In this document: in pieces, positions 31,830-34,214 of the stretch
Position numbering within the stretch: the first letter of the stretch is position 1
Layout of the letters: each line of letters starts with the position of its first letter
Assembly (NCBI GenBank): GCA_034439475.1
Contig: JAWXAN010000013.1
Location: forward strand, 1 to 34,214
Direction of reading: 5' to 3'
DNA from: Candidatus Zixiibacteriota bacterium
GTDB lineage: Bacteria > Zixibacteria > MSB-5A5 > GN15 > FEB-12
Length of the DNA stretch: 34,214 nt
Made by a program: the position numbers and the translations under genes
The notes under the pieces: generated by a model
What the model was told of the DNA's origin: nothing
The model's input: only the letters and a program-made list of their open reading frames with translations
Database searches by the model: none

Positions 31830-34214
31830 CTACTCGCACCCAACATCCAACGGCCCTAAACTAATAAACAAATAATCTATCAGCCTCGTCAAATCCGCAA
31901 TATCCGCCACACAATCCCCATCAACATCTGCCACAAACTCAGGACTTATCGGAGCCAGACTGATAAACAGATAATCTATCATAGCCGTCAGATCCGAAAT
32001 ATCGGTAACATGCGAATGATTAACATCCCCCAACTCCCACGTCCAGAATGACTGCACTGGCGATGCCGCCGATAAACCATCGGAATCAAAGGCCGTCACC
32101 TTCCAGTAGAACCGTGTCCCAAAAAAGAGCGAATCGCCCACTCCGGTTATCGTATATAATGTATCCGTCAATGAATCATAAACCGTCGCAAAATTAAGCG
32201 ATGGAGTGAACGCCACCGCAAGTTTATAGCGCGTCATATCATTGGGATCAGGATCAAGCGCACGATTCCAACTGAATGTCGGAAGCATGGTAAAGATCGG
32301 CAAGGGAGGATTGTTGGCCGGTGAAATAGTCGACGGCACCGATGGCGGTTCGTTGATACCATCCACCACAAAAGACGACACCGCGCTCCATGCCGAATAC
32401 TCATACGCATCGAACGACCGCGCCCTCCAGTAGAGCGTACTGTTTTCGGGCAGTGACGACGGCACATTCCAGACGGTTGTCCCGCTCCCCGAAGCTACTC
32501 CGCTTTGAGCGAGCACCTGATTCGTAATCAGCGGGTCGGAATAGATTTCAAAATCATACACCAGCGCATCGTTCTCTGCATCGGTGGCATTGGTCACAAT
32601 GAGTGATGGCGAACTGCCGACTATGGTATTGCTGACAGGCGCTACAAGCGCGGGAGTACTCGGCACAGAATTCATGCGGAAAACTTCCTCCCGCCACGGC
32701 GACCACCGGCTTCCGTTGTAGACACGGATTCTCAGATAATAGGTCGCGCCGTCAACTAAGCTCACTCCAGCATATGTCAAAAAGCTATCTGATGAAATAA
32801 ACGGAGCCGGATTCCACATTTCAGCGAATGCCCAGTTGTTGTTTGTACCGACCGCAAACTCAATCTGTGTTTGCGGCGAGACTCCGGTCGGGTCAAAATA
32901 ATCCCATACAAATAAAGGCGTATGGTCAATGACATTTAAATTGGCGGCTTTGTTATCGACGAGCAGGGAATCGACTTCGGGCGTGACCTGCAGAACCGCC
33001 AAGCTGACAACCTGCGTGTCGGCAAGAAAACCATCAGAGACAATAACAGAGAAACTCGTATCGGATACCGGATAGACCGCCGTGCCATAGATTGAATCAG
33101 CATTTGATGCCATCCATGAAGGCTTATTGGTAAAGCTATATGTAGCCGAAGGTCCATCAGGATCGGCGCTTGTGGCATGGTAGACAAAGAGCGAGGCTTC
33201 GGTGGCAGTGTCGGAGGTGGGTGATGTCAGAGTAGGAGCTACAACATTACTAACATTTATCAGGATCGAGACAGTGACGGAAAAGTAATTCGCGACCGCC
33301 AGATCGGATTTCCCGTCCCCGTCAAAGTCGGCGGAAGTAACTGAAATAGCATAGCTCCCCACCCCGTAATTCACCGCTGACGCAAAGGTACCGTTGCCGT
33401 CGTTTTTCAGGATCGAAACATTGTTAGAGTAATTCGCGACCGCCAGATCAGGTTTCCCGTCCCCGTCAAAGTCGGCGGATGTAACTGACCTAGGATTAAT
33501 CCCCACCCCGTAATTCACCGCTGATGCAAAGGTCCCGTTGCCGTCATTTTTCAGGATCGAGACAGTGCTGGAATATTCATTCGCGACCGCCAGATCAGGT
33601 TTCCCGTCACCGTCAAAGTCGGCGGAAGTAACTGAATAAGGACCGCTCCCCACCCCGTAATTCACCGCTGACGCAAAGGTACCGTTGCCGTTGTTTTTCA
33701 GGATCGAGACATTGCTGGAACTTATATACGCGACCGCCAGATCAGGTTTCCCGTCACCGTCAAAATCGGCGGATGTAACTGAAGTAGGAGACCCCCCCAC
33801 CCCGTAATTCACCGCTGACGCAAAGGTCCCGTTGCCGTTGTTTTTCAGGATCGAGACACTTCCGGAGCCTGCATTCGCGACCGCCAGATCAGGCTCCCCG
33901 TCCCCGTCAAAGTCGGCGGATGAAACTGAATAAGGAACGCTCCCCACCCCGTAATTCACCGCTGACGCAAAGGTCCCGTTGCCGTTGTTTTTCAGGATCG
34001 AGACACTTCCGGAGCCTGCATTCGCGCCCGCCAGATCAGGTTTCCCGTCCCCGTCAAAGTCGGCGGAAGTAACTGAATAAGGAGAGACCCCCACCCCGTA
34101 ATTCACCGCTGACTCAAAGGTCCCGTTGCCGTTGTTTTTCAAAATCGAGACACTGTTGGAAGAGTAATTCGCGACCGCCAGATCAGGTTTCCCGTCCCCG
34201 TCAAAGTCGGCGGA
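31830..34214 (-). CDS. FG-GAP/VCBS repeat protein with terminal dockerin-like segment (5' end cut by window edge)
   Basis: The frame is open to the window edge (794 residues visible); a TTG at 34142 inside a repeat is not the real start. The visible N-terminal part is six full ~49-residue repeats plus a truncated seventh. Each opens 'SADFDGDGKPDLAVAN', a Ca-binding DxDxDG loop of FG-GAP/VCBS beta-propeller repeats, and continues 'SVSILKNNGNGTFASAVNYG'. A cadherin-like module ('FTNKPSWMASNADSIYGTAV') and Ig/fibronectin-like modules ('SPWREEVFRMNSVPSTPALV', 'VDGINEPPSVPSTISPANNP') follow. The last ~65 residues are dockerin-like, 'GDVNHSHVTDISDLTAMIDY' and 'DVDGDCVADIADLTRLIDYL', then LFISLGPLDVGCE at the end. 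There is no sorting domain. The C-terminal signature matches the protein at 9243-10343. A role in extracellular adhesion or surface assembly is inferred. Confidence 0.88.
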   Translation of the reverse strand, partial: SADFDGDGKPDLAVANYSSNSVSILKNNGNGTFESAVNYGVGVSPYSVTSADFDGDGKPDLAGANAGSGSVSILKNNGNGTFASAVNYGVGSVPYSVSSADFDGDGEPDLAVANAGSGSVSILKNNGNGTFASAVNYGVGGSPTSVTSADFDGDGKPDLAVAYISSSNVSILKNNGNGTFASAVNYGVGSGPYSVTSADFDGDGKPDLAVANEYSSTVSILKNDGNGTFASAVNYGVGINPRSVTSADFDGDGKPDLAVANYSNNVSILKNDGNGTFASAVNYGVGSYAISVTSADFDGDGKSDLAVANYFSVTVSILINVSNVVAPTLTSPTSDTATEASLFVYHATSADPDGPSATYSFTNKPSWMASNADSIYGTAVYPVSDTSFSVIVSDGFLADTQVVSLAVLQVTPEVDSLLVDNKAANLNVIDHTPLFVWDYFDPTGVSPQTQIEFAVGTNNNWAFAEMWNPAPFISSDSFLTYAGVSLVDGATYYLRIRVYNGSRWSPWREEVFRMNSVPSTPALVAPVSNTIVGSSPSLIVTNATDAENDALVYDFEIYSDPLITNQVLAQSGVASGSGTTVWNVPSSLPENSTLYWRARSFDAYEYSAWSAVSSFVVDGINEPPSVPSTISPANNPPLPIFTMLPTFSWNRALDPDPNDMTRYKLAVAFTPSLNFATVYDSLTDTLYTITGVGDSLFFGTRFYWKVTAFDSDGLSAASPVQSFWTWELGDVNHSHVTDISDLTAMIDYLFISLAPISPEFVADVDGDCVADIADLTRLIDYLFISLGPLDVGCE
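33336..34214 (-). repeat. Tandem 147-bp repeats inside the FG-GAP gene
   Basis: Five 147-base units and one 144-base unit run from 34214 down to 33336, each coding one propeller blade. They are nearly identical at the DNA level (ccgtcaaagtcggcgga and caccccgtaattcaccgctg recur in each). Differences are concentrated in the short variable stretch after 'AVAN' and after 'YGVG'. The array continues beyond the window edge. Confidence 0.9.

Noticed and set aside
31380-31859. 159-codon plus-strand open frame reading 'PAQAGIHLRLRTGHLRPAP'
   Set aside because: It is a translation of the dRS3-like palindrome and its tandem copy; such frames are well-known artefacts of this repeat type.

Overview
The window looks like a chromosomal segment from a Gram-negative bacterium of the FCB superphylum or a related candidate phylum. 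Zixibacteria-like lineages are my best guess, by inference only. The reasons are several large exported proteins with a C-terminal 'QNYPNPFNP' sorting-type domain, dockerin-like segments built on 'DISDLTxLIDYLFISL', a TonB-dependent receptor, and moderate GC. No tRNA, rRNA, CRISPR array or transposase gene was seen.

Region 1 (1-10.3 kb, minus strand) is a cluster of five exported beta-sandwich proteins. Three of them (566-3247, 3303-5744, 6282-8879) share one order: signal peptide, cohesin-like and Ig/cadherin-like modules, an internal dockerin-like segment, a further beta module, and a C-terminal sorting domain. A smaller one (9243-10343) is cohesin-like plus a terminal dockerin-like segment with no sorting domain. 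The fifth is cut by the left edge. A sixth relative, an FG-GAP repeat protein with a terminal dockerin-like segment, is cut by the right edge (31830-34214). Cohesin-like and dockerin-like modules on the same polypeptides suggest a self-assembling surface or extracellular protein set.

Region 2 (10.3-11.45 kb) has no intact gene. It holds a decayed fragment resembling the sorting domain, a consensus-like promoter overlapping that fragment, and a run of three hairpins. Region 3 (11.45-15.24 kb, plus strand) is a probable metal-uptake operon: a lipoprotein whose signal peptide is out of frame at a T7 tract, a small Cys/His-rich exported protein, and a TonB-dependent receptor with a His-rich loop. 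Region 4 (15.4-23.5 kb) is mixed: an exported M1 aminopeptidase (minus), then on the plus strand a PLP-dependent decarboxylase, a small conserved protein, a methyltransferase, rmuC, and a four-helix membrane protein that is also out of frame at a T7 tract.

Region 5 (23.6-30.3 kb, minus strand) holds tmk, an S41 C-terminal processing protease (ATGA overlap), a HAD phosphatase and a sugar-nucleotidyltransferase/phosphomannomutase-like fusion, apparently one operon. Upstream, behind a strong terminator, lies inositol-3-phosphate synthase with a lysine/alanine-rich tail. A TetR regulator (30508-31155, plus) is divergent from it, with a perfect dyad in the shared promoter region. Region 6 (31.16-31.83 kb) is a tandem, decayed repeat block built around a 20-bp dRS3-like palindrome.

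The most interesting items are the cohesin/dockerin/sorting-domain protein set, the two independent -1 interruptions at T7 tracts, the degenerate mutase domain of the sugar-nucleotide fusion, and the nearly identical 147-bp FG-GAP repeats.
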